Shown piece after piece: positions 52,873 to 63,939 of a DNA stretch of 64,000 nt. Every line of letters starts with the position of its first letter. Positions within the stretch are counted from its first letter, which is position 1. Both the position numbers and the translations under genes were made by a program. The notes beneath the pieces were generated by a model. The model saw only the letters and a program-made list of their open reading frames with translations, was not told where the DNA came from and searched no databases. The stretch is taken from NCBI GenBank assembly GCA_944322815.1, contig CALUQB010000008.1:17935-81934 (forward strand), written 5' to 3'. The stretch comes from an uncultured Bacteroidales bacterium. Lineage in GTDB: Bacteria > Bacteroidota > Bacteroidia > Bacteroidales > UBA932.

Positions 52873-53883
52873 ATGAGACGGACAATTATTTTTTTCTTGA
52901 CCATTCTTGTTTTGCAGACAGGGTCTGCATCTTATGTGTCTGCTCAGGAGCCGGATCCGTTATCCTGCGGCACGGCCGGTTCTGAAAAAGTCATCGAGGC
53001 CATAAACTCTTACGGTACTCTGGACAGGTGGTCTGCCAGAGAGGTGAAGGAGTCAGGCATCATCGGAGGAAAGGTTGCCCACCTTTTCGAATTTTACGGG
53101 AATCAGGAGACTGTGAAGACCAGAAAACCGTATGAGGCGCCGGAAGGGTATCTGTGGAGGACGAACAATGTCCTGGCAGTCGTGGCCGGGGTGACCAAGA
53201 CGAGCAATACGGTGTATCCGGAGAAGAGGGGAGAAGGGTATTGCGCCCGTCTGGAAACTCACATGGAATCCGTGAAAGTCATGGGGATGATCAATATGGA
53301 TGTGACCTGTCAGGGTGCGTTCTTTATCGGCAGTCTGGAGGAACCTATCAAGGATACGAAAGCCCCGATGACCAAAGTGCTTTATGGAGTACCTTTTGAC
53401 GGCAGGCTGTCAGCACTGGTCTTCGACTATAAGGCGGATGTGGGACATGAGGTGATACGCGGGACAGGATTTTCCCCGAAAAAGGAAATGGGATATCCGG
53501 ACTATCCTATGGTGTTCCTGATGCTGCAGAAGCGGTGGGAGGAGGCCGACGGGTCCGTACATGCGCTCAGGGTGGGTTCAGCCATCCATCGTTTCGATGA
53601 AGATGTTCCCGAATGGGTGAACGCTTTCCGGGTGGAAGTAGCATACGGTGACATCACCGGAGAACCGTTCTATCAGGATTATATGGGGTTGAAGAACGAC
53701 CCTGAGACAGGTTTCTATACTCTGAACAGCGAGGGAAAGCAGGTACTTGTGGAGGAGGAAGGATGGGCTTCTGCCGATGAGGAGCCTAATTATCTGATTC
53801 TTACTTTTCTGGCCAGTTCCCAGCCAGCCTTTTACGGTGGTGTCGGCAATATCCTCTGGCTGGACAATATCCGCATCGAATAG
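52873..53883 (+). CDS. Secreted PCMD-type (putative carbohydrate metabolism domain) protein
   Basis: 336 residues with a signal peptide (ending SYVSAQ). The C-terminal two thirds show a jelly-roll strand pattern. FDGRLSALVFDYKADVGHE, YPDYPMVFLMLQKRW, ALRVGSAIHRFDEDVPEWVNAFRVEVAYGD-type blocks and the terminal GNILWLDNIRIE are typical of the PCMD domain found in Bacteroidetes surface proteins. The exact biochemical role of PCMD is unknown; carbohydrate binding or cleavage is suggested by its fold. It stands alone between the M6 gene and the xylose cluster and ends at a shared terminator. Confidence 0.78.
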   Translation: MRRTIIFFLTILVLQTGSASYVSAQEPDPLSCGTAGSEKVIEAINSYGTLDRWSAREVKESGIIGGKVAHLFEFYGNQETVKTRKPYEAPEGYLWRTNNVLAVVAGVTKTSNTVYPEKRGEGYCARLETHMESVKVMGMINMDVTCQGAFFIGSLEEPIKDTKAPMTKVLYGVPFDGRLSALVFDYKADVGHEVIRGTGFSPKKEMGYPDYPMVFLMLQKRWEEADGSVHALRVGSAIHRFDEDVPEWVNAFRVEVAYGDITGEPFYQDYMGLKNDPETGFYTLNSEGKQVLVEEEGWASADEEPNYLILTFLASSQPAFYGGVGNILWLDNIRIE

Positions 53884-53934
53884 CTTCCTGTTACTGCAGA
53901 TTCGTTTGTTTCCGTTCCTGCGGATTCATGTAGA

Positions 53935-53977
53935 CAAAATGCTTCCGGCCGATTGCAAATCAGCCGGAAGCATTTTG
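53935..53977. terminator. Bidirectional terminator between PCMD-like gene and xylE
   Basis: CAAAATGCTTCCGGC and its perfect complement GCCGGAAGCATTTTG surround a 13-base loop. It serves both convergent transcripts. Confidence 0.88.
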
Positions 53978-54018
53978 TAGAGGGTGCCCAAAAGGAGGGA
54001 AATCACCCTTTTGAGTCG

Positions 54019-55428
54019 TTATTTTTTCCACAGAGCCGACATGTCCTCAAGCGTCTTTCCTTTCGTCTCAGGGACGAATTTCCAGACGAATACGATGGAC
54101 AGCAGCGCCATGATCGCATAAATCAGATATGTCCCGCCGACACTCCACGCACTCAGGGACGGGAAAGTAGAGGATACGAGGAAATTGGCCACCCATTGCA
54201 TCGCGACAGCGATGGCCACGGCCTGTGACCTGATCGTATTAGGGAATATTTCCGAAATGAGTACCCAGCAGATCGGTCCCCATGACATCATGAATGAAGC
54301 TGTGTAGATGATGATGAATATCAGCGCCCCTATGCCTATCATGTCGGTGAACGAGAAGACCGCCAGGGCGATCATGCCGATCATCATGCCGGTGGAGCCT
54401 ATGATCAGCAGAGGTTTCCTGCCGAACTTGTCCACTGTGAAGATAGCCACGAGAGTGAAGATGATGTTTACTATACCCATCACGATGGTCTGCATCATGG
54501 ACGCGTCACCGCTGGCTCCGAGACTTTCGAATATCCTTGGTGCATAGTACAGCACTACATTGATGCCTATGGCCTGCTGGAAGAAAGAAAGCATGACACC
54601 GATGATGATGACACCTATGCCGTATGACAGCAGTTTCTCTTTCTTTTCCACGATGTTGGACTTGATTTCATCAAGCACCCTTGCACCTTCTTCGGCTCCG
54701 TTGATCCTGGTCAGGATTCCGAGGGCCTTGTCCGCCTTGCCTTTCATCACCAGATATCGCGGGGTTTCCGGAACGAGGAATACCAGCAGGAAGAAAAGCC
54801 CTGCAGGGAATGCTTCGCTCAGGAACATTCTTCTCCAGCCAATTTCCACCATGGCAGCCTGGATGCCTTCCGGAGTATCTGCCAGATTGTTCCTGATGAG
54901 ATAGTTCACGAAGTAGACTACGAGCATACCGAAGATGATGGCGAACTGGTTGCAGGATACCAGGGTACCCCTGATGTTCGCAGGAGATATTTCCGCTATG
55001 TACATCGGACAGATGGCGGATGCCAGACCTACTCCCACACCTCCGATTATACGGTATATGTTGAATGCGATCAGCAGACTCAAGGACGGTTCTCCGTATG
55101 GCAGTATGCCGCTTTCAGGTCCCCACGATCCCACTGCTGAGATGAAAAACAGCGCACCTGCTATCAGCAGGGATTTTTTCCTTCCCAGAGATGATGCCAG
55201 CACTCCTGAAATGGCCCCGCCTATTACGCAGCCTATGAGTGCACTTGACGCCGTGAAGCCGTGAATCAGCTTCGTGTATGTGAAATCTTTCGCCCCCTTG
55301 AAAAAAGTATCCAAGGCCTGCTCGGCTCCGGATATGACGGCTGTGTCATATCCGAAGAGCAGGCCTCCGATGACGGCGATGAGCACTATCGAAAACAGAT
55401 AGGCCCTGTTCTGACCGTTTGAATTCAT
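54019..55428 (-). CDS. xylE: MFS sugar:proton symporter, xylose-type
   Basis: 469 residues, 12 predicted membrane segments. Sugar-porter signatures are complete: GGLLFGYDTAVISGAEQAL in TM1, GRKKSLL after TM2, the PMYIAEISPANIRGTLVS block with its Arg before the 6/7 loop, PETPRYLVMKGK after TM6, VDKFGRKPLLIIG, and PETKGKTLEDM at the C-terminus. The position 2 bp behind xylA and the XylE-like motifs argue for D-xylose import by proton symport at the inner membrane. It is the last gene of the xylose operon. Confidence 0.92.
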   Translation of the reverse strand: MNSNGQNRAYLFSIVLIAVIGGLLFGYDTAVISGAEQALDTFFKGAKDFTYTKLIHGFTASSALIGCVIGGAISGVLASSLGRKKSLLIAGALFFISAVGSWGPESGILPYGEPSLSLLIAFNIYRIIGGVGVGLASAICPMYIAEISPANIRGTLVSCNQFAIIFGMLVVYFVNYLIRNNLADTPEGIQAAMVEIGWRRMFLSEAFPAGLFFLLVFLVPETPRYLVMKGKADKALGILTRINGAEEGARVLDEIKSNIVEKKEKLLSYGIGVIIIGVMLSFFQQAIGINVVLYYAPRIFESLGASGDASMMQTIVMGIVNIIFTLVAIFTVDKFGRKPLLIIGSTGMMIGMIALAVFSFTDMIGIGALIFIIIYTASFMMSWGPICWVLISEIFPNTIRSQAVAIAVAMQWVANFLVSSTFPSLSAWSVGGTYLIYAIMALLSIVFVWKFVPETKGKTLEDMSALWKK

Positions 55429-55430
55429 GA

Positions 55431-56750
55431 TTATCGGATATAGAGGTTTACGAGTGTTTCGTAAAGTTCCTGTTTCCCGCTTATCATCTCAGGCTCGCCA
55501 TGTTTGCGTGCATAGTCAGCCACTTCTTCAAGACTCATTTCTCCGTTTTCGAATTTCTTTCCCTCGCCTGAGTCGTATGAAGCATATCTGTCATGAAGCA
55601 TCTTTTCGTAGTCCGAGTTTTCGAGCAGGTCGGCAGCTATCAGAAGTGCCCTGGCCATGATATCCATGCCTGAAATGTGTGCTATGAAGATATCTTCCAG
55701 GTCTGTAGAGTTCCTTCTGGTCTTCGCGTCGAAGTTGGATCCTCCGCCCATATATCCGCCTCCGCGGATGATGACCATCATGGCCTGAACGAGTTCGTAG
55801 AGGTCCACAGGGAACTGGTCGGTGTCCCATCCGTTCTGGTAGTCTCCTCTGTTCGCATCGATGGATCCGAGCATTCCTGCGTCTACGGCGCACTGAAGCT
55901 CATGCTCGAAAGTATGCCCTGCGAGGATGGCATGGTTCACCTCGATATTGACCTTGAAATCCTTGTCGAGTCCGTTGGCGCGGAGGAAGCCGATGACTGT
56001 CTCGGTATCCACGTCATACTGATGCTTCATCGGCTCCATAGGCTTAGGCTCGATGAGGAAGTTCCCCTTGAAACCTTTGGCCCTGGCATAGTCGCGTGCC
56101 TTTGTGAGCATGGTAGCCAGATGGGCCTTTTCCCTTTTCATGTCAGTGTTCAGGAGAGACATGTAGCCCTCGCGTCCGCCCCAGAAGACGTAGTTTTCAC
56201 CGCCGAGTTCGATAGTGGCATCGATGGCGTTCTTTATCTGGAGCATTGCTCTGGCTGCAGTAGGGAAGTCCGGGTTTGTAGCCGCGCCGTTCATGTACCT
56301 TGGATGGCCGAATACATTGGCTGTTCCCCACAGAAGCTTGATGCCGGTCTCTGCCTGTTTCTGTTTGGCGTAAGCCACTATCTCCTTCATGTTCTTCTCG
56401 TACTCTTCCGGAGTCTTGCCTTCCTCTATGAGGTCCACATCGTGGAAGCAATAGTATTCGAAACCGATTTTCTGCATGATTTCGAAGCCGGCGTCCATTT
56501 TGGCCTTGGCCCTGTCCAGAGCCGTAGCGCCTTCATTCCAAGGGAATTTCTTCGTTCCGCTTCCGAACTGGTCGGAGCCGTCAGCTCCCAGGGTATGCCA
56601 CCAGGCCATTGAAAACCTGAGCCAGTCTTTCATTTTCTTGCCGTGGACCATTCTTTCCGGCTCATAGTAGTGGAATGCCATAGGGTTCTTGCTGGCAGTA
56701 CCTTCGAAAGGTATCTTGCCGATGTTCGGGAAAAATTCTTTTGTTGCCAT
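55431..56750 (-). CDS. xylA: Xylose isomerase
   Basis: 439 residues, typical length of class II enzymes. It converts D-xylose to D-xylulose using two divalent metals. [12 protein letters not shown] (catalytic His-Asp, about 101-112), [17 protein letters not shown] (about 184-200), [18 protein letters not shown] (metal-binding Glu and carboxylates, about 230-248), [16 protein letters not shown] and [20 protein letters not shown] are all intact. The gene lies 55 bp downstream of xylB and 2 bp upstream of xylE in the same direction. Confidence 0.98.
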   Translation of the reverse strand: MATKEFFPNIGKIPFEGTASKNPMAFHYYEPERMVHGKKMKDWLRFSMAWWHTLGADGSDQFGSGTKKFPWNEGATALDRAKAKMDAGFEIMQKIGFEYYCFHDVDLIEEGKTPEEYEKNMKEIVAYAKQKQAETGIKLLWGTANVFGHPRYMNGAATNPDFPTAARAMLQIKNAIDATIELGGENYVFWGGREGYMSLLNTDMKREKAHLATMLTKARDYARAKGFKGNFLIEPKPMEPMKHQYDVDTETVIGFLRANGLDKDFKVNIEVNHAILAGHTFEHELQCAVDAGMLGSIDANRGDYQNGWDTDQFPVDLYELVQAMMVIIRGGGYMGGGSNFDAKTRRNSTDLEDIFIAHISGMDIMARALLIAADLLENSDYEKMLHDRYASYDSGEGKKFENGEMSLEEVADYARKHGEPEMISGKQELYETLVNLYIR

Positions 56751-56805
56751 AATCCTGTTTATTTTAAGTTATTTTATTACTTTATTTTAAGTTATTCCGT
56801 TACTG

Positions 56806-58281
56806 TCACAATAGCTTTCCGACCAGGTTTTTCCATCTCTCGAAGCCATCTTCCAGAGCCGCCTTGTCCTTTCTGTCGGGAGTCACGGTTTCCAGTTTTT
56901 CGAGAGAGGCGAAAGTTTCTTCCCTGTTCCTGTACAGGCCGGCACCGAGCGCTGCCCCACGTGCCGCTCCGAGTGCTCCGTCAGTGTCGTATAGTTCTAT
57001 GTCCGCTCCAGTCAGGGTGGAAAGAGTCTGGCGGAACAGAGGGGACAGGAAAAGATTTGCTTTGCCTGCCCTTATTATATTGGGCTTCAGCCCAATTCCT
57101 TTCATGATATCGATACCGTACCGGAACGAGTATGCGATTCCTTCCTGTGTGGCTCTGAGTACGTGGGCGAGCGTGTGGCGGTTCAGGTCCAGACCGCTGA
57201 CTGACGCTCCCGTGAATCTGTTTTCGAGCACCCGTTCGGCGCCGTTGCCGAAAGGCAGGACAGACACTCCTTCGGAGCCTGCCGGCGCAGTGGCTGCCAA
57301 AGAGTTGATTTCGTCATAGCCGAGACCGCTGCAGAAATTCCTTCTGATCCATGCGTTCATGATACCGGTTCCGTTGATGCACAGGAGTATGCCGTATCTC
57401 GGAGCTTCGTGTTTGTGGCTGACATGGACGAATGTGTTCACTCTTGACAGCCTGTCGGCTTCCGGTGTATCGGTCACTCCGTAAACCACACCGCTGGTCC
57501 CTCCGGTGGCGGCGATTTCTCCCGGATCGAGTACGTTCAGGGAGAACGCGTTGTTCGGCTGGTCTCCGGCCCTGTATGATATCGGTGTCCCGGCAGGTAT
57601 ACCCAGAAGTTTTTCCGTTTCATGGTTTGTTACTGCCTGGATTCCTATGGCAGGGACTGTTTCCGGTATCATGTCTGCCGGTATGCCGTAGCAGTCTGCC
57701 ACGAAATCCGCTCTCTTCTCTTCCTTGAAGTCCCAGAGAATCTGTTCTGAAAGCCCTGTTTCCGTAGTGTGGATGTCTCCGGACAGCATCCAGGCTATAT
57801 AGTCTCCCGGAAGGAAGAATTTGTCCACCTTGTCGAAAGTTTCCTTTTCGTTGCTGATCACCCATGCCAGTTTGGAAGCGGTGAAGTTTCCAGGCGAATT
57901 CAGCAGATGTTCCAGACATTTTTCATGGCCTATTTCATCCATGGCCCTGCGGCCGATTTCCACTGCCCTGGAGTCGCACCAGATGATGGCATCCCTGACC
58001 GGATTCCCGTCTTTCCCCATGCAGACGAGTCCGTGCATCTGATATGTGATGCCGATGCATTTAACGTCGGATAGACCGTGTCCGCTTCCGACTTTCCTGA
58101 TGCCGTCGCATGCATATTGCCACCACATGCGCGGATCCTGCTCCGCCCATCCGTTCTTTAAAGCCTTGATCGGCATTTCGGATGACGGGTTGGTAGAAGA
58201 TGCCAGACATTTTCCGCTTTCAATGTCCAGCAGCGATACTTTTACTGATGATGATCCGATGTCTATTCCCAGACTTTTCAT
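56806..58281 (-). CDS. xylB: Xylulokinase
   Basis: 491-residue FGGY-family sugar kinase that phosphorylates D-xylulose for entry into the pentose phosphate pathway. The N-terminal phosphate-1 motif is SLGIDIGSSSVKVSLLD. The catalytic Asp lies in SYRAGDQPNNAF (about 240), and ATGGTSGVVYG follows the second domain start; GAARGAALGAGLY is the C-terminal nucleotide site. It is the first structural gene after the Nudix regulator (100 bp gap). No dyad with the regulator's candidate site is seen in that gap. Confidence 0.96.
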   Translation of the reverse strand: MKSLGIDIGSSSVKVSLLDIESGKCLASSTNPSSEMPIKALKNGWAEQDPRMWWQYACDGIRKVGSGHGLSDVKCIGITYQMHGLVCMGKDGNPVRDAIIWCDSRAVEIGRRAMDEIGHEKCLEHLLNSPGNFTASKLAWVISNEKETFDKVDKFFLPGDYIAWMLSGDIHTTETGLSEQILWDFKEEKRADFVADCYGIPADMIPETVPAIGIQAVTNHETEKLLGIPAGTPISYRAGDQPNNAFSLNVLDPGEIAATGGTSGVVYGVTDTPEADRLSRVNTFVHVSHKHEAPRYGILLCINGTGIMNAWIRRNFCSGLGYDEINSLAATAPAGSEGVSVLPFGNGAERVLENRFTGASVSGLDLNRHTLAHVLRATQEGIAYSFRYGIDIMKGIGLKPNIIRAGKANLFLSPLFRQTLSTLTGADIELYDTDGALGAARGAALGAGLYRNREETFASLEKLETVTPDRKDKAALEDGFERWKNLVGKLL

Positions 58282-58381
58282 TTTATCCGTTGTTTTTCGT
58301 TTTCCTGTTCCTGTTGCACGGGTGGGGCAAAAGAAGGAATTTCAAGGCATCTTTTGATTCGCTTCTTTCCCCGTCCTGCTG

Positions 58382-59140
58382 TCAGTATGTCCAGTTGTTT
58401 ATGAAATTTAGCTTGAACTTCTCTTTCATGGCTTTCTGGAAGACGCTCTTGTTGAAAACGTAGAACTGCGCCGGCTTGTGCGAGACATTTTTCTCGAATT
58501 CTCCTGTCGGGGATATGATGCCTGACGAGAGAATCTTTTTCCGGAAGTTCCTGTTGTCTATGCTGACTCCCGAGACCGCTTCGAAAAGACTCTGAAGCTG
58601 ATGGATGGTGAATTTCCGTGGCAAGAGTTCGAATGCCACAGGCGTGTGCGTGATTTCCGCCTGCAGGGCTGCCAGAGCATCCGCCAGTATTTCCATGTGG
58701 TCCATGATCAGTTTTCTGACAGAGTCCACTTCCACCCATCGTGCACCTTTTCTCGTGGTGTAGTTTATGATGCCCGGATTCAGTTTCACCAGTGCGTAAT
58801 ATCCTACGGTCACCACACGTCTGGTGTTGATGCCGTGGAACCTGCAGATCCATTCCATCTCTTTTTCGCTTACTCTGTGAGGGTTCGAGAATATCCTGGT
58901 CTGCTTCAGGTATATGTTGCTCAGTCCTGTGAATTCCTCCAATACGCGGCTTGCCGCTTCCGGAAGCGTCTCGTTTTCGAGGATCATGGCTCCGGGAAGT
59001 TTGGGATCGTCGGCCAAAAGGTCATCGTACTGGTATCTTCGTTTTATAAGCAGGACTTTCAGGCTCTTGCCGTCGAATCCGAACACTGCGCAGTCCACTG
59101 ACAGCGCCGAACTGGTCTCGATACTTTTGTTGCTGGTCAT
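58382..59140 (-). CDS. Nudix-domain transcriptional regulator of xylose genes (NrtR/XylR type)
   Basis: 252 residues: an N-terminal degenerate Nudix domain (about 15-150, DCAVFGFDGKSLKVLLIKRRY, then LPGAMILENETLPEAASRVLEEFTG, in which the usual REEL Glu pattern is partly kept) and a C-terminal winged helix (about 165-225, LPRKFTIHQLQSLFEAVSGVSIDNRNFRKKIL). In Bacteroidetes this NrtR-like architecture regulates pentose genes, and here it lies directly upstream of xylBAE. The Nudix domain probably senses a sugar-derived nucleotide or phosphate rather than catalysing. The start is put at the ATG at 59140, behind a -33/-7 promoter. Confidence 0.9.
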   Translation of the reverse strand: MTSNKSIETSSALSVDCAVFGFDGKSLKVLLIKRRYQYDDLLADDPKLPGAMILENETLPEAASRVLEEFTGLSNIYLKQTRIFSNPHRVSEKEMEWICRFHGINTRRVVTVGYYALVKLNPGIINYTTRKGARWVEVDSVRKLIMDHMEILADALAALQAEITHTPVAFELLPRKFTIHQLQSLFEAVSGVSIDNRNFRKKILSSGIISPTGEFEKNVSHKPAQFYVFNKSVFQKAMKEKFKLNFINNWTY

Positions 59141-59161
59141 GTCTTTTCTTATGTGGCAATA

Positions 59162-59193
59162 CAAAATTAGGCTTATTGCCTCAGAATGGCAAA
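59162..59193 (-). promoter_or_regulatory. Promoter and candidate operator of the Nudix regulator
   Basis: On the minus strand TTTG (59190-59193), a 20-base spacer and TAATTTTG (59162-59169). Between and over them lies the dyad TTGCC-N7-GGCAA (59176-59192), well placed for repression by the regulator itself. Autoregulation is an inference from position. Confidence 0.65.
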
Positions 59194-59404
59194 CAAAGAG
59201 TAATATTTACGCTAAGTCGGAGCGGAAGTGTTGAATGTTAATGTATTATATCTTGTGTGCGAACACGGGCAAATACAGTTTACCGTAATTTTTACTTTTA
59301 GTGACGAGGGCTCTGTCAGATTCCGGAAATTTCGCCGGACTGTGTCATTCGGCCCGAACGGTTTGGCCGGCCGGCTGGAGGGGAGAAGAGCGTGGAAAAG
59401 AAAA
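59194..59404. other. Non-coding region upstream of the regulator
   Basis: Nothing beyond the promoter of the Nudix regulator at its left edge. The sequence has no convincing frame and no strong dyad until the terminator at 59405. Confidence 0.4.
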
Positions 59405-59433
59405 GACGCCGGTCCTTTTTTGGAACCGACGCC
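59405..59433 (-). terminator. Terminator of the S4-domain gene
   Basis: GGCGTCGGTTCC and GGACCGGCGTC pair on the minus strand with two G-T pairs and one bulge, then TTTTCTTTT. It lies about 75 bases after the S4-gene stop codon. The bases in between (59434-59508) show nothing. Confidence 0.6.
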
Positions 59434-59508
59434 TGAACGTGTACTAAAACCTAAACCTGGCCTAAAGATGCGGGCCGGTACAAATTTGTTGCAGGGTTTC
59501 CGGAAAAA

Positions 59509-59976
59509 TCATTCTTCATCGGAATCGTAGCCGCCGTCATCGTCAAAACCGAATTCTGCTGCAAACCTGTCTGCCACATCGTCCGGAACATCGAAACTGA
59601 GAGCATCCCACAGCGAATCCATCTGTCTCCGTTCCTTTTTCGTAGGTCTTCCGCTGCCCCTGTCCCTTTTCAGGAAGAAGGTCTCCACCGGAGATTTGAG
59701 TTTGTCCAGTTCTTCCTGAGGAGTGATGTTTTCGGCATACTGTGGTACCAGTTTCGCTCCCTGGCGTTTGTCTATCGGCGCGATGACTCTGTACTGATAC
59801 GATATCGCCCCTTTTCTGACAGTGATCACGTCTCCCGGCCTGACAGCGCGTGCAGGTTTGATGTCATTCCCGTTGATCCTGACTTTCCCGCCTTTGCAGG
59901 CATCCGTAGCATCGCTTCTGGTCTTGAATACCCTTATCGACCAAAGATATTTGTCTATCCTTACTTCTTCTGCCAT
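59509..59976 (-). CDS. S4-domain RNA-binding protein (Hsp15/RqcP-like)
   Basis: 155 residues. An N-terminal S4 domain (about 1-70): VRIDKYLWSIRVFKTRSDATDACKGGKVRINGNDIKPARAVRPGDVITV-type layout, of which DKYLWSIRVFKTRSDA and GGKVRINGND are the recognition blocks. The C-terminus has a basic GSGRPTKKERR stretch and a very acidic tail ending in DDDGGYDSDEE, an unusual feature. Relatives bind 50S subunits carrying nascent chains (Hsp15) or act in ribosome quality control. It is followed by a mannose-6-phosphate isomerase gene upstream by 38 bp, probably the same transcript. Confidence 0.9.
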   Translation of the reverse strand: MAEEVRIDKYLWSIRVFKTRSDATDACKGGKVRINGNDIKPARAVRPGDVITVRKGAISYQYRVIAPIDKRQGAKLVPQYAENITPQEELDKLKSPVETFFLKRDRGSGRPTKKERRQMDSLWDALSFDVPDDVADRFAAEFGFDDDGGYDSDEE

Positions 59977-60014
59977 TTTCCCTTATTACGATTTACCGGA
60001 ATCATTCTCCGATG

Positions 60015-61184
60015 TCAGTTCCATTTCATATTGTGGCGTCCTGCCGGACCGCCAATTTCGCCGGCGCCTTTCTCCGGCTGGCCTCCGTTCCCGGCAGTCC
60101 CGGTATCGCCCGACCCTGTCTCTCCCTCTTCCTCATCTTCCAGACCTTCGTAGTCTTCACCTTCGAGGAAAGGTTCCGTGTCGGGATCAATGTATTCATC
60201 TATATCATTGCGTTTTCCTGCCGTGACCTCCAGCAGTATGGTATTTCTGTCTGTGGGCACTACGAAAAAGTCCTGTACTTCGGCAGGAACCAGCATCACT
60301 TCTCCTTTCCGCAGCCGGTATTCTTCCATGCTTTTCTTTCCGTCTTTATCCGTGGCCGATACCTGGAAGGAAGCTTCGCCTTCTATACCTATATATAATA
60401 TAAAGCCGGTCTCCTCTTCGCTGAAGCTGTGTATCGGATCTTTCAGAACAAGTTTCCCCACATCGAATTCCTGGCTTTCCATGAGCTTGTCAGCCACTTC
60501 TTGCCGGCTGTCATCCGACACAGTCCTGCCGTCAGGTTTTCCGTATGCATGGTAGACTATGAAGTCCATGGCTTCGGCCAGATGTTCCGCTACGGATTCC
60601 AGATCATGGTCCATGTCTGACGAAAGGCTGAAAGGCAGTTCAGAAGCTTCTTTCACGACGGCTGCTTTCATATGTCCTCCTGCCGAGTGCACGAGACCGG
60701 GCTCTATGCACAGGACATCGCCTTTTTTCGGCCTGATGACATTCATGAGTTCCCTGACGGTCCCGTTCAGACACCTGTCATACAGTTCTTTGGCCGTAAC
60801 ATCATGGCAGAATCCCAGATAGATTCTCGCATCGTCTTCCGCTTCGGTTATGTACCAAAGCTCTTTCCCTCCGAGAGCGTCATATCTCTGCTCGGCGACT
60901 TCGTCGTCCGGGTGGACATGCACAGGCATCTCCCCGTTTATTTCCAGAAATTTGACCGCAACGGGGAACAGTCTGCCGTAATACCCGAAAACACCTTCGC
61001 CTACGACTCTTTCCAGATAAGTTTCCATGATGTCGCCTATCGGATTATCTGCCAGCCATCCTTCCGCGACTACCGAATCTTCCACTCCCAGATCAGCTAT
61101 CGCTATCGTTTCTTTCCCCCACGGATACCCGGTAGCGACAGGGATAAATCTCATCGGATATAATTTTCTCCTTTTCTCTTCCAT
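60015..61184 (-). CDS. Mannose-6-phosphate isomerase, type I cupin fold
   Basis: 389 residues. The zinc site is recognisable: [13 protein letters not shown] (about 95-107) with ELWYI, then the [18 protein letters not shown] region (about 175-190). FVGYPWG-like start [14 protein letters not shown] and the C-terminal cupin half with [12 protein letters not shown] and [16 protein letters not shown] are consistent with phosphomannose isomerase, interconverting fructose-6-P and mannose-6-P to feed the ManC step (GDP-mannose) encoded at 21472. The C-terminal about 55 residues are low-complexity Asp/Glu/Gly ([20 protein letters not shown]), an unusual extra. Confidence 0.85.
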   Translation of the reverse strand: MEEKRRKLYPMRFIPVATGYPWGKETIAIADLGVEDSVVAEGWLADNPIGDIMETYLERVVGEGVFGYYGRLFPVAVKFLEINGEMPVHVHPDDEVAEQRYDALGGKELWYITEAEDDARIYLGFCHDVTAKELYDRCLNGTVRELMNVIRPKKGDVLCIEPGLVHSAGGHMKAAVVKEASELPFSLSSDMDHDLESVAEHLAEAMDFIVYHAYGKPDGRTVSDDSRQEVADKLMESQEFDVGKLVLKDPIHSFSEEETGFILYIGIEGEASFQVSATDKDGKKSMEEYRLRKGEVMLVPAEVQDFFVVPTDRNTILLEVTAGKRNDIDEYIDPDTEPFLEGEDYEGLEDEEEGETGSGDTGTAGNGGQPEKGAGEIGGPAGRHNMKWN

Positions 61185-61246
61185 GACAATCTTACTTCCA
61201 TTAGTGCCAATCCTTTATTGGCCGGAGGCAAAATTAGCAAAAAATA

Positions 61247-61290
61247 TGGCACTGACAATTGTTCAGCCTGTTTTGTGACAATATGTCAGT
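61247..61290 (+). promoter_or_regulatory. Paired dyads and sigma-54-like element upstream of groES
   Basis: Two similar imperfect dyads follow each other: CTGACAATTGTTCAG (61252-61266) and TGACAATATGTCA (61276-61288). The first overlaps TGGCAC (61247-61252), the -24-like half of a sigma-54 promoter. The arrangement looks like an operator region for heat-shock control, but it is not the CIRCE sequence. Confidence 0.4.
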
Positions 61291-61379
61291 CTCCTGCGAT
61301 GGCATTTCTTTTGCCGAAAGGGAAGGCGATTGCACCGGCAGGTGCATCAAAACAGACAAAATTCAAAAACTATAAAATT

Positions 61380-61646
61380 ATGATCAAACCATTAGCAGAC
61401 AGAGTTCTGGTCGAGCCTAAAGAGGCCGAGACCAAGACAGCAGGCGGATTGTATATCCCTGACACCGCGAAAGAAAAACCTCAGCAGGGTACAGTATTGG
61501 CCGCAGGCCCGGGAAAAAAGGATGAGCCGATGGAGGTTAAGGTCGGTGACGTGGTTCTTTACGGCAAATATTCCGGAACCGAGATTACGGTTGACGGCAA
61601 GAACTATCTTATCATGAAACAGTCGGATATTCTGGCTACACTTTAA
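61380..61646 (+). CDS. groES: Co-chaperonin GroES
   Basis: 88 residues: [22 protein letters not shown]-type start, mobile loop [16 protein letters not shown] and the conserved [15 protein letters not shown] stretch. It caps the GroEL ring in protein folding. The frame is open to 61218, but the family start is the ATG at 61380, and the upstream part is the regulatory region. groEL starts 19 bp later. Confidence 0.98.
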   Translation: MIKPLADRVLVEPKEAETKTAGGLYIPDTAKEKPQQGTVLAAGPGKKDEPMEVKVGDVVLYGKYSGTEITVDGKNYLIMKQSDILATL

Positions 61647-61653
61647 TCAATAG

Positions 61654-63294
<1,641 letters not shown>

Positions 63295-63320
63295 TCTTTC
63301 GCTGACAATTTCAAGTGTTT

Positions 63321-63359
63321 TTGGAGGGCGGCTGTTTTCAGTCGCCCTCCAATGTTTTT
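63321..63359 (+). terminator. Terminator of groESL
   Basis: TTGGAGGGCGgCTG/CAGtCGCCCTCCAA with a TTTT loop, then TGTTTTTG, 27 bases after the groEL stop. Confidence 0.85.
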
Positions 63360-63461
63360 GTTTGTCCGGAACGCGCATTTTTGTCGGGATTCATAAAAAA
63401 TTAACTGTCAACAGAATGGCGTTTTCCTCCTGAAAAAAGATGAAAAAAAGATTAAAAAAAG

Positions 63462-63492
63462 TTTGGAGGGAAATAAAAAAAGCGTACCTTTG
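63462..63492 (+). promoter_or_regulatory. rRNA operon promoter
   Basis: TTTG (63462-63465), 19-base spacer and TACCTTTG (63485-63492), followed by CAATCCC. The -33 flank TTTGGAG and the downstream CAATCCC are shared with the tRNA-Lys promoter. A strong A tract just upstream (63432-63460) is typical of high-output promoters. Confidence 0.85.
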
Positions 63493-63498
63493 CAATCC

Positions 63499-63939
63499 CC
63501 AAATGAAAAGGGGGTCTCCGAAAGGTACTGAGGTGCGCGAGGAGACAAGTTATTTGAGTTTGGAACGGGCAGTGCCCGGGAGAAATTAAGGTGTCGGTCA
63601 GGCATCCTGGAATATCCCGGAGCAGATGCAAGGAAGTCAAGGCGCGATGTTCCGCAGTTACCTTCCGGTAATGAGGAAACGAGCGACCGCAGACAGATGC
63701 GGCAGGTGCCCGGGAGAAACAGAATTTGAAGTTCATTTCGAGTTGATGTCAAGGCGGACGAGTGAGGAGGGAAGGAATTTACTGGAGTAAATGACTGACA
63801 GACGAGACGAAGTCCAACGCAGAGATCGGCCGAAAGGGACGAAAAGGATGAAAGTTGTTTGAAAAGACTGGAAGTACAAGCAAGCAAAGCAATAAAGTTA
63901 ATTCCGAAAAGCCGGACAGACAAAGAGATAAAGAAATAT
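63499..63939 (+). ncRNA. rRNA operon leader region
   Basis: About 440 bases between the promoter and the 16S start, with no credible gene. It begins with a GTCTCC/GGAGAC hairpin (63513-63545 region). It contains GTGCCCGGGAGAAA twice, at 63572-63585 and 63706-63719, and a purine-rich second half. This is the leader transcript that normally carries antitermination and RNase III processing signals. The pairing partner downstream of 16S is outside the window. Confidence 0.7.

Noticed and set aside
63408-63923. Long minus-strand open frame before the 16S gene
   Set aside because: It lies opposite the rRNA leader and promoter, is Ser/Pro-rich without family signature, and would be read against the strongest promoter of the window.
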